Numbered from the stretch's first letter, positions 1-8,268 are shown. The stretch: 64,000 nucleotides of DNA from DTU024 sp964518875 (GCA_964518875.1 CAZFHI010000001.1:131126-195125), one strand, 5' to 3'. A program made the numbers and translations. The notes: a model not told the origin generated them from the letters alone.

Positions 1-1103
1 TCCGCGTAGGTTTTAAAGCGCGCGTATTCGCTGTAATCGTCGGTTAAATCAAACCCTAAGCGTTTATATACGTCCGTAATATTTTCCCGTTTGTTTTCTG
101 CGTATGCCAATTTTATTTCCGCGTCCGCAGGGCAGTTCGCATCAAGGTTCACGTTAAAGGAGTTTCTCATCATAAACCCGCTTGTAAGCGCGCATATGGC
201 TAAAAACAGCATAAGGCATATTACCGTCATAGACAGCACCGTGGTGTTTATTTTCCAGTTTATCTGCCTTAACGTAAACGCGTTAAGCCCTTTGTAGTAA
301 GAATTTTTTCTGGATTTTTTAACGCGCAGCAGAAGGCCCGACACGGACCAAAAAATAAAAAACGTAGAAACAGCGCCTATCGCTATGTACAGTATCATTT
401 TTTCTTTTACCATAAAGTCATAATTAAAACCCACCTGATAGTACGCCCATGCGAGGGATAAAGCCGACAGCGAAAACACGGCTATGCAGGTTACGGGTTT
501 CGACATTTTTATTTTTTCCGTTCTTTTGCCGCTCCGCATTAAATCTATAAGCTTCATTTTTGAAACGGCAAATACGTTAAAAGCGACAGCCGCCAGATAC
601 ATTATGGCGAAAAACAGAATGGTTTTCATAAGAGCGCTCTTTGATACCATAAGCCTGTACGCCATCATGTCCGCTTCAAACAGGTTTGCCACAACGGCGC
701 TCATAAGCTGCGACAGGCATACGCCAAGCGCGAGGCCCGCTATTAAAGACAGCAGCCCCACAAACACAGTTTCAACTATAAGTATCTTTGAAATTTCGCC
801 TTTGCCCATGCCCATAAGCATATACAAAGCGAATTCCCTGTTCCTGCGCTTCATTAAAAAGCCGCTCGCGTACACTATTAAAAAAGCCAGAACGAAAGCC
901 ACAAACACGCTTACTCCTGACATAGACGTTGAAAGCAGCTCCACGATGTCGTTCTTGCTGTCCGCTAATTCCATCATAGCGGCCTGCCCTTCAAGCGCGT
1001 TAAACACATAAAAAACCGCAACGCCTATAATGAGCGTGAAAAAGTATATGGCGTAGTCCCGCATGCTTCTGCGCATATTTTTTAAAGACAGCTTAAAGAG
1101 CAT
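1..1103 (-). CDS. ABC transporter permease, BceB/FtsX type (partial, runs off the window)
   Basis: This is the membrane subunit of a peptide-detoxification type ABC transporter, read from an ATG at 1103 and open to the window edge, so the C-terminus is missing. It starts MLFKLSLKNMRRSMRDYAIY, the usual start of clostridial BceB/YxdM-like permeases, followed by a hydrophobic segment. A cytoplasmic stretch containing KRRNREFALYMLMGMGKGEI is typical of FtsX-like permeases, and several further hydrophobic segments follow. The start overlaps the end of the ATPase gene by 11 bases, which implies translational coupling. With the kinase and regulator upstream it forms a Bce-type four-gene module that senses and removes cell-wall-active peptides. 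The substrate cannot be read from sequence. Confidence 0.85.
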   Translation of the reverse strand, partial: MLFKLSLKNMRRSMRDYAIYFFTLIIGVAVFYVFNALEGQAAMMELADSKNDIVELLSTSMSGVSVFVAFVLAFLIVYASGFLMKRRNREFALYMLMGMGKGEISKILIVETVFVGLLSLIAGLALGVCLSQLMSAVVANLFEADMMAYRLMVSKSALMKTILFFAIMYLAAVAFNVFAVSKMKLIDLMRSGKRTEKIKMSKPVTCIAVFSLSALSLAWAYYQVGFNYDFMVKEKMILYIAIGAVSTFFIFWSVSGLLLRVKKSRKNSYYKGLNAFTLRQINWKINTTVLSMTVICLMLFLAICALTSGFMMRNSFNVNLDANCPADAEIKLAYAENKRENITDVYKRLGFDLTDDYSEYARFKTYA

Positions 1104-1857
1104 CGTTCACATCGCCCCCTAAAAGCGTGACAACGTCTATTATTTTGTCGAAGAACGCTTTTCTGCCGCTGTCCCCGCGCTGTATTTCACTGAATATCCT
1201 GCCGTCTTTCAAGAATATTACCCGGCTCGCGTAGCTTGCAGAAAAGCCGTCATGCGTAACCATCATTATAGTCGTGTAGTATTCTCTGTTTAAAAACATA
1301 AACCTTTCAAGCAGCATTTTCGATGATCTTGAATCAAGGGCGCCCGTAGGCTCGTCCGCAAGAACAAGCCTTGGGCTTGTAACTATCGCCCTCGCGGACG
1401 CCACGCGCTGTTTTTCTCCGCCGGACATCTGATATGGGTATTTGTTCAGCACGTGCTTTATGCCAAGCTGCTCCGCGACATTTTTAACCAGCTGGTCTAT
1501 CGCTTTTACAGGCCTTTTCTGTATGGAAAGCGCCAACGATATATTTTCATATGCCGTTAATGTGTCCAAAAGGTTAAATTCCTGGAATATAAAACCAAGC
1601 TTTTCCCTCCTGAACTTGTTAAGTTCCTTGCCCTTAAGCGCTGTAACGTCTTCATCTTCAAGGTAAATATGGCCTGACGTCACGCGGTCGATAGTGGAAA
1701 TGCAGTTAAACAGCGTGGTCTTTCCGCTGCCCGATGCCCCCATTATAGCGACGAACTCCCCTTTCTCAACTGAAAAAGATATATCGTCTATGGCCTTTGT
1801 AAGGCTTGATTTGCTGCCGTAGTATTTTTCAATCTGCTCTACCCTTAGCAATTCCAT
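1093..1857 (-). CDS. ABC transporter ATP-binding protein, BceA type
   Basis: This 254-residue cytoplasmic ATPase powers the adjacent BceB-like permease. Walker A is GASGSGKTT at about residues 40-48, the signature is MSGGEKQR, and Walker B with its flanking residues reads LVLADEPTGALD, which is typical of the MacB/BceA/LolD group. I place the start at the ATG at 1857 because AAAGGAG lies eight bases upstream. An in-frame start ten codons earlier would include that binding site in the coding region. The gene is third in a minus-strand operon after the regulator and kinase. The gap of about 107 bases from the kinase gene shows no clear terminator. Confidence 0.92.
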   Translation of the reverse strand: MELLRVEQIEKYYGSKSSLTKAIDDISFSVEKGEFVAIMGASGSGKTTLFNCISTIDRVTSGHIYLEDEDVTALKGKELNKFRREKLGFIFQEFNLLDTLTAYENISLALSIQKRPVKAIDQLVKNVAEQLGIKHVLNKYPYQMSGGEKQRVASARAIVTSPRLVLADEPTGALDSRSSKMLLERFMFLNREYYTTIMMVTHDGFSASYASRVIFLKDGRIFSEIQRGDSGRKAFFDKIIDVVTLLGGDVNDAL

Positions 1858-1964
1858 AAGCACAGCTCCTTTCCCGCTTTTTTTCAAAGCGTTCAGCGTG
1901 TATTTTATATTGGCTTAAGCAGTCTGTCGCTGTTTTAAGCTTACGGAACATTACAATTTTGTAA

Positions 1965-2978
1965 TCAATCTATCCTGTAAAAGTCGTTCTTTAAAAAAGC
2001 AATTGCAACTTCAGTGTATTCGCCCTGCTCAGAGTATATTTTTATTTCATGCCCTAACTGTCCGCATAATTTTTTTACTATGTAAAGCCCCATGCCGGTG
2101 GATTGCCGGCCTTTTCTCCCGTTCTGCCCCGTAAACGATTTTTCGAACACGTACGGAATATCCTCCTTCGGAATGCCCGCGCCGTTGTCCCTGAAGCGCA
2201 GAACGGTTTTATCTTTCAAGCTTTCTGCGTATACGTTAAGCTTTAGCGGGCGGCCTTCCTTAACGTATTTAATGCTGTTGGCCATAAGCTGTCCTAAAAT
2301 AAATTCAAGCCATTTGCCGTCCGTAAGCACATATGTATTAAGGTTCGAAGTCCTTATTTCAGCATTGATAGAATTAAGCGCGTCCTTGTTTTTAACGGCC
2401 ACGTTTGAAAAAGCCCTTTGCAGCATTACGTCTTTAACTATATAGTCTTTTTCGGGGTTTTCGCTGCGCGCGTAGTACAGCACGTTTTCTATGTCGTCGT
2501 CAACGCGCTTAAGCTGCGTCAGCATTTTTTCACCTGAACAGGCGTTGTTGCGGCACATAAGCTGCAAACTCGCAACGGGTATTTTCGCTTCATGCACCCA
2601 AAGCTCTATATATTCCCTGAACTCCAAGTTCTTCCTGCGGTAGAGCGCCACGTGCCCGCTCATTGAGCGGCTGCAGGATAAGAGCGCGTCAAACATAAGC
2701 TTTCCTTCGTAAAACTTAGGCTCTTGCAAGGTTTCAGGCAGAAGGTATTTTTTATCCAACTCGTCTGAGGATTTCTTCATTTGATCATAAAAATCCTTTT
2801 TCCTTAAAAAATCCCAGATTTCGTTTATTAAAAGGCCTGAAACAAAAATAGCGGCGATTACGCCTATCGCCTGCTTATCTATATTAAAAGCGGACAAGAA
2901 TATAATTGATGAAGCGAGCGCCGCTAACCATATGCAGTAAGAAAAAATTCTGTCCCTCGCATATTTTAAAAAGTTCAT
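1965..2978 (-). CDS. Sensor histidine kinase, BceS-like intramembrane-sensing type
   Basis: This 337-residue membrane kinase has two N-terminal transmembrane segments (about residues 12-31 and 36-53). Only a few residues lie between them, so there is no extracellular sensor domain, which is the hallmark of BceS-type kinases that take their signal from the partner transporter. The phospho-acceptor is His129 in ELWVHEAKIP. The N box is LMANSIKYV, and the G boxes are FRDNGAGIP and STGMGLYIVKKL. Its ATG overlaps the regulator stop by four bases. It probably phosphorylates the upstream-encoded response regulator in response to flux through the BceAB-like transporter. Confidence 0.92.
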   Translation of the reverse strand: MNFLKYARDRIFSYCIWLAALASSIIFLSAFNIDKQAIGVIAAIFVSGLLINEIWDFLRKKDFYDQMKKSSDELDKKYLLPETLQEPKFYEGKLMFDALLSCSRSMSGHVALYRRKNLEFREYIELWVHEAKIPVASLQLMCRNNACSGEKMLTQLKRVDDDIENVLYYARSENPEKDYIVKDVMLQRAFSNVAVKNKDALNSINAEIRTSNLNTYVLTDGKWLEFILGQLMANSIKYVKEGRPLKLNVYAESLKDKTVLRFRDNGAGIPKEDIPYVFEKSFTGQNGRKGRQSTGMGLYIVKKLCGQLGHEIKIYSEQGEYTEVAIAFLKNDFYRID

Positions 2979-3634
2979 TTAAGCACGTACCCTTGTTTTT
3001 TTCTTGTATCAATTGCGTCTTTAATCCCAAAATCCGCAAGCTTTGCGCGCAGCCTGCTTACGTTTACAGAAAGCGCGTTATCGTTTACATATTCTGCGTT
3101 ATCCCAAAGAGCGGTCATAAGCTCGTCGCGCGAAACTATCTCCCCCTGGCGGTCGAGCAGAACCTGGAAAATAATCATCTCGTTCTTTGTGAGTATCTGC
3201 TCTTTGCCATTTAAAGTTAAGGTTCCTTTTACGCCGCTCACCTGTATGCCTCTGTACGTTTGAACCGTCTGCCTGCCGCTCCTCTTAAGTACCGAGGAAA
3301 TGCGCAAAAGCAGTATGGCAGGGTTGTACGGCTTGGTTATGTAGTCGTCCGCTCCGTAGCTCATTGATACCACTTCGTCCATATCCCCCGCGCGGCTTGT
3401 AAGCATTATTACGGGCGTATCGCTTTCCTTTCTGAACGCCTGCAGGGCCGATTCCCCGTTTTCATATGGCAATCCTATGTCAAGCAGTATAAGGTCTGAA
3501 AGTGAGTTTTTCATCTGTTCAGCCAAATCGCTGAATTCAAAAAGCGCTTCAGTTTCATAGCCCGCCTTGTCTAAAAGTATGCCAAGCTCTTCCCGCAAAG
3601 TTTTATCGTCTTCTATAATTAAAATTTTATGCAT
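2975..3634 (-). CDS. Response regulator, OmpR/PhoB family, BceR-like
   Basis: This 219-residue regulator has a receiver domain (about residues 1-120) and a winged-helix DNA-binding domain (about 125-219). The phospho-acceptor is Asp52 in LILLDIGLP, with acidic Asp9/Asp10 near the N-terminus, the switch Thr/Ser in VIMLTSR and Lys in DDYITKPY. The C-terminal domain shows the OmpR signature around SRDELMTALW and DNALSVNVSRLRAKL. It is the first gene of the minus-strand operon and likely controls its own operon. AAGGAAAAG lies a few bases before the ATG. Confidence 0.92.
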   Translation of the reverse strand: MHKILIIEDDKTLREELGILLDKAGYETEALFEFSDLAEQMKNSLSDLILLDIGLPYENGESALQAFRKESDTPVIMLTSRAGDMDEVVSMSYGADDYITKPYNPAILLLRISSVLKRSGRQTVQTYRGIQVSGVKGTLTLNGKEQILTKNEMIIFQVLLDRQGEIVSRDELMTALWDNAEYVNDNALSVNVSRLRAKLADFGIKDAIDTRKKQGYVLK

Positions 3635-3691
3635 GTTACTTTTCCTTATGCTTTATTTTTAAAGCCTTTGTTCAGCGCAAGCTTCACGCAA

Positions 3692-3720
3692 AAGATACCA
3701 CACATGTATTGCTTAGTCAA
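3692..3720 (-). promoter_or_regulatory. Putative sigma-A promoter of the BceRSAB-type operon
   Basis: On the minus strand TTGACT (3720-3715) and TATCTT (3697-3692) are separated by 17 bases and lie about 60 bases ahead of the response-regulator start. The -35 is good and the -10 matches four of six consensus positions. Confidence 0.5.
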
Positions 3721-3767
3721 AGCAAGGCGTTAAACCCCTCGCGCGGTTATTCATACTGGTATAAATC

Positions 3768-3799
3768 TTGACAAATTTGTCCGCTGTACTTATTATAAT
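3768..3799 (+). promoter_or_regulatory. Putative sigma-A promoter of rny
   Basis: A perfect TTGACA (3768-3773) is followed after 17 bases by TATTAT (3791-3796). This merges into an exact TATAAT (3794-3799) at a 20-base spacing. It is the only convincing promoter before RNase Y and predicts a 5' leader of roughly 160 bases. Confidence 0.65.
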
Positions 3800-3806
3800 A
3801 TAGTCC

Positions 3807-3952
3807 GGTTGCCTAAGGCAGACCGTTTAGATACATTACACTGGGAACGCGGGTAATAACCTTCTTAATATATAACAAGCGAAACCTATGTCTGTTTCAC
3901 GGCTTTTGCTTAGCGCAAACGCAGTTTGCTTCGTTATGCCGGACATATTTTT
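3807..3952 (+). promoter_or_regulatory. Structured 5' leader of rny, ending in a terminator-like hairpin
   Basis: The stretch between the promoter and the rny ribosome binding site folds by eye into at least two hairpins. One at 3807-3824 is GGTTGCC/GGCAGACC with a bulged G. A longer one pairs TATGTCTG (3887-3894) with CGGACATA (3940-3947) and encloses GCAAAC-gca-GTTTGC (3915-3929). The long hairpin is followed at once by five T residues (3948-3952), and the GGAGG site starts six bases later. It resembles a transcription attenuator but matches no riboswitch consensus I know. Confidence 0.4.
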
Positions 3953-3968
3953 AGAATGGAGGAAAGAT

Positions 3969-5510
3969 ATGCCGGCGATTGTTTGGGTAATTTTAATTTT
4001 ACTGGCGCTTGCCGCTGGCGGGGCGCTGGGTTTCTTATACAGAAAAGATGTAATTGAATCTAGAATCGGCAGAAGCGAAAGCTACGCAAAAGAGCTTTTG
4101 GAAGACGCTAACAAAAAGGCCGAGGAACAGAAAAAAGAAACCATACTGGCAGCGAAGGAAGAAGTGCTGAAGCTAAAAACAGATCTTGACAAGGAGATAA
4201 ACTCAAGGCGGAGCGAACAGCAGCGCAACGAACGCAGGGTAGCCCAAAGGGAAGAAAACTTAGACAAAAAGATAGACAGCCTGACGCAAAGAGAGGACCG
4301 CTTAAACAAGAAAGCTGAGGACATAAACAAGAGGCTTCAGGAAGCGGAGGACTTGAAAAGCAAGCAGGAGCAGGAGCTTGAGCGCATAGCGAGCATTACT
4401 ACGGATGAAGCCAAGCAGATTATAATAGACAGGATTCAGAAGGAAGCCTGCCACGACGCCGCTTCCATGGTGCGCGAAATAGAGCAAAAAGCTAAAGAGG
4501 AAGGCGAAAAAAAGGCTCGCAACATAATAACGCTGGCTATACAGCGCTGCGCCTCAGACCATGTGGCGGAAACGACAGTATCCGTAATAGACCTTCCCAA
4601 CGACGAAATGAAGGGCCGCCTTATAGGGCGCGAAGGGCGCAACATAAGGGCGCTTGAAGCGGCAACAGGCGTGGACCTTATAATAGACGACACGCCCGAA
4701 GCCATAATAATTTCAGCCTTCGACCCCATACGCAGGGAGATAGCCCGCATAGCCATAGAAAAGCTTATAATGGACGGGCGCATACACCCGACGAGAATAG
4801 AAGAAATGGTTGAAAAGGCGCGCAGGGAAGTAAACAACGCCATAAAGGAAGCGGGCGAGCAGGCCGTGTTTGAAACAGGGCAGCATAACCTGCACCCTGA
4901 GCTTGTTAAAATATTAGGCAGGCTTAAATACCGCACAAGCTACGGGCAGAACGTGCTCAAGCACTCGATAGAGGTAAGCCATCTCGCGGGCATTATGGCT
5001 TCGGAGCTTGACGCCGACGTGCAGCTTGCAAAGCGCGCAGGTCTTCTGCACGACATAGGAAAAGCCGTAGACCACGAAATTGAGGGCACGCACGTTGAGA
5101 TAGGCGGCGATCTTGCCCGCAAGTACTGCGAAAACCCCGCCGTTATACACTGCATTCTCTCCCACCATAACGACATAGAGCCTGAAACCGTGGAAGCCGT
5201 TCTCGTGCAGGCTGCTGACGCCATAAGCGCCGCAAGGCCCGGAGCCAGACGCGAATCGCTCGAAAGCTACATAAAGCGCTTGAGCAAGCTTGAGGAAATT
5301 GCAGATTCCTTCCAGGGCGTTGAAAAGGCCTACGCTCTTCAGTCCGGCAGGGAAGTGCGCATAATGGTAAAGCCCGAGGACGTAAACGACGAAGGCGCCA
5401 GGATTATGGCAAAGGAAGTAGCGAACCGCATAGAAAAAGAAATGGAATACCCTGGGCAGGTAAAGGTAAACGTTATAAGAGAAACAAGAAACGTAGAGTA
5501 TGCAAAATAA
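3969..5510 (+). CDS. rny: Ribonuclease Y
   Basis: This 513-residue membrane-anchored endoribonuclease starts mRNA decay. A single N-terminal transmembrane helix (about residues 2-23) is followed by a long charged coiled coil (about 30-180). A KH RNA-binding domain contains GRLIGREGRNIRALE, and the HD phosphohydrolase domain has the metal-binding pair His361-Asp362 in LLHDIGKA. The length is normal for the family. I chose the ATG at 3969 because GGAGG sits six bases upstream. A longer in-frame start at 3888 would put the leader hairpin inside the coding region and lacks a ribosome binding site. It is monocistronic, with a terminator just downstream. Confidence 0.96.
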   Translation: MPAIVWVILILLALAAGGALGFLYRKDVIESRIGRSESYAKELLEDANKKAEEQKKETILAAKEEVLKLKTDLDKEINSRRSEQQRNERRVAQREENLDKKIDSLTQREDRLNKKAEDINKRLQEAEDLKSKQEQELERIASITTDEAKQIIIDRIQKEACHDAASMVREIEQKAKEEGEKKARNIITLAIQRCASDHVAETTVSVIDLPNDEMKGRLIGREGRNIRALEAATGVDLIIDDTPEAIIISAFDPIRREIARIAIEKLIMDGRIHPTRIEEMVEKARREVNNAIKEAGEQAVFETGQHNLHPELVKILGRLKYRTSYGQNVLKHSIEVSHLAGIMASELDADVQLAKRAGLLHDIGKAVDHEIEGTHVEIGGDLARKYCENPAVIHCILSHHNDIEPETVEAVLVQAADAISAARPGARRESLESYIKRLSKLEEIADSFQGVEKAYALQSGREVRIMVKPEDVNDEGARIMAKEVANRIEKEMEYPGQVKVNVIRETRNVEYAK

Positions 5511-5529
5511 TAAGCGGCAGCGCAGCTTT

Positions 5530-5560
5530 AAAGACCGTCCGTAACGGGCGGTCTTTTTTA
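5530..5560 (+). terminator. Intrinsic terminator of rny
   Basis: An 11-base stem AAGACCGTCCG/CGGGCGGTCTT with one G-U pair and a short TAA loop runs into a T tract about 20 bases after the rny stop. Confidence 0.9.
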
Positions 5561-5602
5561 ATGCCAAAAAACTTAAACAGCCGTTCTTAACAAAAGGCTG
5601 TT
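5560..5602 (-). terminator. Intrinsic terminator of the MFS gene
   Basis: On the minus strand AACAGCC/GGCTGTT forms a seven-base stem followed by TAAG and six T residues, 17 bases after the MFS stop codon. It sits back to back with the rny terminator. Confidence 0.75.
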
Positions 5603-5618
5603 AAAATTTAATTATTTG

Positions 5619-6827
5619 TTAATTCGCTTTTGAATCTTCTTTAACGCGCGCTCTTGATGAAAGCAGGAACATAGGTATTGCAAGCGCTTGCGCGGCAAAG
5701 GAAACAATTGAAAGCGTTACAAGCGAAATATCGTACATCGCGCCTAAGGCCCAGCTTCCAAGGAACCACGAAAGCCCGAAGAAAAATTCAAACAGGCCGT
5801 AGCCCGCGCCCCTTGATGTCTTTGGCACCATGCCCGCTATCGCCGCTTTTAGTATGGATTCCTGTGCGCCCATGCCTATGCCCCAAAGGCATATGCCAAG
5901 TATAAGGAGAGGCTTGGTGTTAAAGTTAAACACAAAGAACGCAAATATGGACGATATAGCCGTCGATATGGTCAAAGATAAAAAGCCCTTTTTATCGTAC
6001 ATTCTGCCAAACACAAGCGCGGAAACAGCGTCTACAAGCATGGCGCCCGCATACAGCAGCGGCAGCTCGCTTTCAGAAAACATATTCATTTTTGAAACGT
6101 GCATGGTGATAATCGAAAAATCTATGAACCCGAACGCGAACAGGCTTATGCCTACTATGTAAAACACAAAAGAAGGCTTGAATTTAAAGCGTTCGTCGTT
6201 TTTCGGGTCCGGCTCAAAGTTTTCCGGCGCGGGGAACCTGCTTCGCGTGTAAAACAAAGTTAAAAGCGCTAAAAGAGCCGGTATGCCAAGCACCGCAAAG
6301 CACGCGGCGTATATTTCGTATTTAGTCCCCTGCTTTGCGTTCATAACGAGAACCAGAAGCAGCGGCCCTAAAAAGGCGCCTATCTGGTCAAGAGCTTCCT
6401 GTATCGCAAAGCTTTTTCCCGCTCCCTCGCTCGAAGCGGCAAAAGAAAGTATAGTGCTTTTCGCGGGCTTTTTTATAGCCTTTCCCGTGCGCTCCATTAC
6501 AAGCAGGGCGCACGCCCATATCCAGCCGCGCTCGCCTATAAGAGCGAGGGCTGGCACAGCTACAAGGTCTATTGCGTAGCCGAGTATGGTCATGAACCAA
6601 TATTTTTTAGTCCTGTCCGCTATGCGGCCGAACACATAGCGCAGCGAATAGCCTATAAGCTCTCCAAGGCCTGAAACAAAGCCTATGGTTGCGGCGGACG
6701 CGCCAAGCAGGTCCAGATACGCGCCGCGTATGCTCGCAGCGCCGTCATGCGTCATATCAGAAAAAAGGCTTACTATGCCAAGCAGCAGCACAAGCTGCAT
6801 GGCCGGGGATATGCGTTTCTTTTTCAA
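5619..6827 (-). CDS. MFS transporter
   Basis: This 402-residue major facilitator superfamily protein has about twelve hydrophobic segments. Motif A-like loops occur in both halves: GRIADRTKK after helix 2 and GRMYDKKGF after helix 8. The start region DMTHDGAASIRGAYLD and a loop with RTGKAIKKPAKS resemble the subgroup of uncharacterised MFS proteins with a conserved R-x-G-K-A-I/R loop. Translation probably starts at a TTG (6827) preceded by AAGGTG. An ATG eight codons later is possible but lacks a ribosome binding site. The substrate is unknown. It is a single-gene transcription unit. Confidence 0.88.
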   Translation of the reverse strand: MKKKRISPAMQLVLLLGIVSLFSDMTHDGAASIRGAYLDLLGASAATIGFVSGLGELIGYSLRYVFGRIADRTKKYWFMTILGYAIDLVAVPALALIGERGWIWACALLVMERTGKAIKKPAKSTILSFAASSEGAGKSFAIQEALDQIGAFLGPLLLVLVMNAKQGTKYEIYAACFAVLGIPALLALLTLFYTRSRFPAPENFEPDPKNDERFKFKPSFVFYIVGISLFAFGFIDFSIITMHVSKMNMFSESELPLLYAGAMLVDAVSALVFGRMYDKKGFLSLTISTAISSIFAFFVFNFNTKPLLILGICLWGIGMGAQESILKAAIAGMVPKTSRGAGYGLFEFFFGLSWFLGSWALGAMYDISLVTLSIVSFAAQALAIPMFLLSSRARVKEDSKAN

Positions 6828-6898
6828 TATTGCACCTTACTTCAATGCAGCGCTGCTGCCCGCGCCGCTAAACGTTATTTAATAATGCAGCTCTTTAC

Positions 6899-6927
6899 AT
6901 GCTATGACTAAAAAGCTGCGTTGTCAA
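6899..6927 (-). promoter_or_regulatory. Putative promoter of the MFS gene
   Basis: On the minus strand TTGACA (6927-6922) and TAGCAT (6904-6899) are 17 bases apart, about 70 bases before the TTG start. The -35 is perfect and the -10 matches four of six positions. Confidence 0.55.
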
Positions 6928-7018
6928 CGGTCAAACGCCGCAAAGTGTATAGCTGGCGCGGCGATTTAAGTTTGATTAAACGCAAGTTGTACCTGCGTTG
7001 TTTTTGCGGCGCAAAGTC

Positions 7019-7047
7019 TTGACAGGACTTCCTTATGCGTTTATAAT
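7019..7047 (+). promoter_or_regulatory. Consensus sigma-A promoter of the metNIQ operon
   Basis: TTGACA (7019-7024) and TATAAT (7042-7047) are both perfect matches at the ideal 17-base spacing. This is the strongest promoter in the window. Transcription would start near 7053, so the 5' region carries the leader peptide and terminator before metN. A strong constitutive promoter held back by an attenuator fits this arrangement. Confidence 0.85.
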
Positions 7048-7081
7048 CAGCTCATCTTAAAGATGGAGGTATGGTTTCGTT

Positions 7082-7150
7082 ATGGCAAGTATGATGATGC
7101 GAATGTTCATGTGCGAAAGTGTGCCTTCGTGCTTTTTGTGTTGCGCCTGA
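7082..7150 (+). CDS. Met/Cys-rich leader peptide of metNIQ (22 aa)
   Basis: This short open frame lies between the metNIQ promoter and a terminator. It encodes 22 residues, of which six are Met (1, 4, 5, 6, 8, 10) and four are Cys (11, 17, 20, 21); its first ten residues read MASMMMRMFM. GGAGG (7065-7069) lies twelve bases upstream of the ATG, somewhat long but usable. The clustering of codons for the amino acid carried by the downstream transporter is the hallmark of attenuator leader peptides such as those of trp, his and leu operons. The function as a regulatory peptide is inferred, not shown. No S-box or T-box motif is visible here. Confidence 0.75.
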   Translation: MASMMMRMFMCESVPSCFLCCA

Positions 7151-7170
7151 AATTTGCATCGTTTTATTTT

Positions 7171-7208
7171 GGCCGCTCGCATCTGCGCGAAGCGGTCATT
7201 TTTTATTT
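7171..7208 (+). terminator. Attenuator terminator upstream of metN
   Basis: GGCCGC-TCGC (7171-7180) pairs with GCGA-A-GCGGTC (7187-7197), giving ten base pairs with one G-U, a bulged A and a six-base loop. Six T residues follow. It lies 20 bases after the leader-peptide stop and 26 bases before metN, so read-through is needed to express the transporter. The 3' arm (7185-7193) can instead pair with leader codons 14-17 (7123-7132). The 5' arm (7177-7183) can pair with 7096-7102 inside the Met codon run. Either would block the terminator. Confidence 0.8.
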
Positions 7209-7233
7209 AATATAGTTTTTTGAAAGGAAGCCT

Positions 7234-8268
7234 ATGGAAAGCAGCACGCATATACAGCTTAAAAACGTAAGCAAGACATTTGATGAAGACACCGCAAGAC
7301 AGGTTAATGCGGTACAGGATGTGAACATAAAAATACGACGAGGAGAAATCTATGGCATAATAGGTTTTTCCGGCGCCGGCAAGAGCACCCTGGTGCGTTT
7401 GATCAACCTTCTTGAAAGGCCAAGCAAGGGGCAAATTATAATAGACGGAGAAGACATAACAAAAATAAGCGAAAAAGAGCTCCTTGAGCGCCGCAAAAAA
7501 ATAGGAATGATATTCCAGCACTTTAATTTGTTTGAGTCCCGCACGGTGGAAGGCAACATCGCTTTTCCATTGGACGCTAAAAAGCAGGACGCTAAAAAGC
7601 GCATAGACGATCTGTTAAAAATTACAGGCCTTGAAAGCAAGCGGTACAGCTATCCAAGCCAGCTTTCGGGCGGGCAGAAGCAGCGCGTCGGCATAGCGCG
7701 CGCCCTTGCGAACGAGCCTGATATTTTGCTATGCGACGAAGCTACGAGCGCACTTGACCCGCAGACCACTGGCGAAGTGCTTGAGCTGCTTAAGCGCCTT
7801 AACAGGGAATTTGGCATAACCATAGTGCTTATAACCCACCAGATGAGCGTGGTAAAGGAAATGTGCGACCGCGTCGCCGTTATGGACAGAGGAAGGATAA
7901 TAGAAGAAGACACGCTTTACAACATATTTTCTTCCTCCAGGCAGGACGTTACGCGCCGCTTTATAGACACGGCGAGCAACGTGCGTTCATGCGAAGCGCT
8001 TATAAAGGAAAACCCTTCAATTCTCGGCGTAAACGAAGGCGAAGTTGTCGCAAGGATAGACTTTAACGAAAACAGCACCAAGGAAGCCATAATAAGCCGC
8101 GTATCAAGGAAATACAACATAGATATTTCAATAATATTCGGCGACGTTGAAACGATAGGCGGTTTGCCTTTAGGCACGCTTATCGTGAACTTCAAGGGCG
8201 AGGACGAACCGGTGCGAAAGGCAATAGAATATTTAAGGCAAAAAGATTTGCAGCTGGAGGTGCTGTAA
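7234..8268 (+). CDS. metN: Methionine ABC transporter ATP-binding protein MetN
   Basis: This 344-residue ATPase drives methionine import through MetI. Walker A is GFSGAGKST near residue 45, the signature is LSGGQKQRVGIARAL, and Walker B is ILLCDEATSALDP. A C-terminal NIL/ACT-like domain (about residues 265-344) ends the protein; in E. coli MetN this domain binds methionine and shuts the transporter. The start ATG has AAAGGA five bases upstream. The stop overlaps the metI start (TAATG). Expression appears controlled by the upstream leader peptide and terminator. Confidence 0.95.
   Translation: MESSTHIQLKNVSKTFDEDTARQVNAVQDVNIKIRRGEIYGIIGFSGAGKSTLVRLINLLERPSKGQIIIDGEDITKISEKELLERRKKIGMIFQHFNLFESRTVEGNIAFPLDAKKQDAKKRIDDLLKITGLESKRYSYPSQLSGGQKQRVGIARALANEPDILLCDEATSALDPQTTGEVLELLKRLNREFGITIVLITHQMSVVKEMCDRVAVMDRGRIIEEDTLYNIFSSSRQDVTRRFIDTASNVRSCEALIKENPSILGVNEGEVVARIDFNENSTKEAIISRVSRKYNIDISIIFGDVETIGGLPLGTLIVNFKGEDEPVRKAIEYLRQKDLQLEVL

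Noticed and set aside
91..1011. Two plus-strand open frames
   Set aside because: They are antisense to the BceB-like permease, which reads continuously on the minus strand with matching family sequence.
3888..3968. N-terminal extension of RNase Y
   Set aside because: The in-frame upstream start has no ribosome binding site and lies in a hairpin; the extension would put residues before the conserved membrane anchor.
4914..5567. 217-codon minus-strand open frame opposite rny
   Set aside because: It is a shadow of the RNase Y HD and C-terminal region, with no ribosome binding site and a composition that reflects the antisense strand.
7048..7233. SAM riboswitch or T-box upstream of metN
   Set aside because: The leader is too short for an S-box, and no T-box consensus near the terminator is visible. 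The leader peptide explains the region better.
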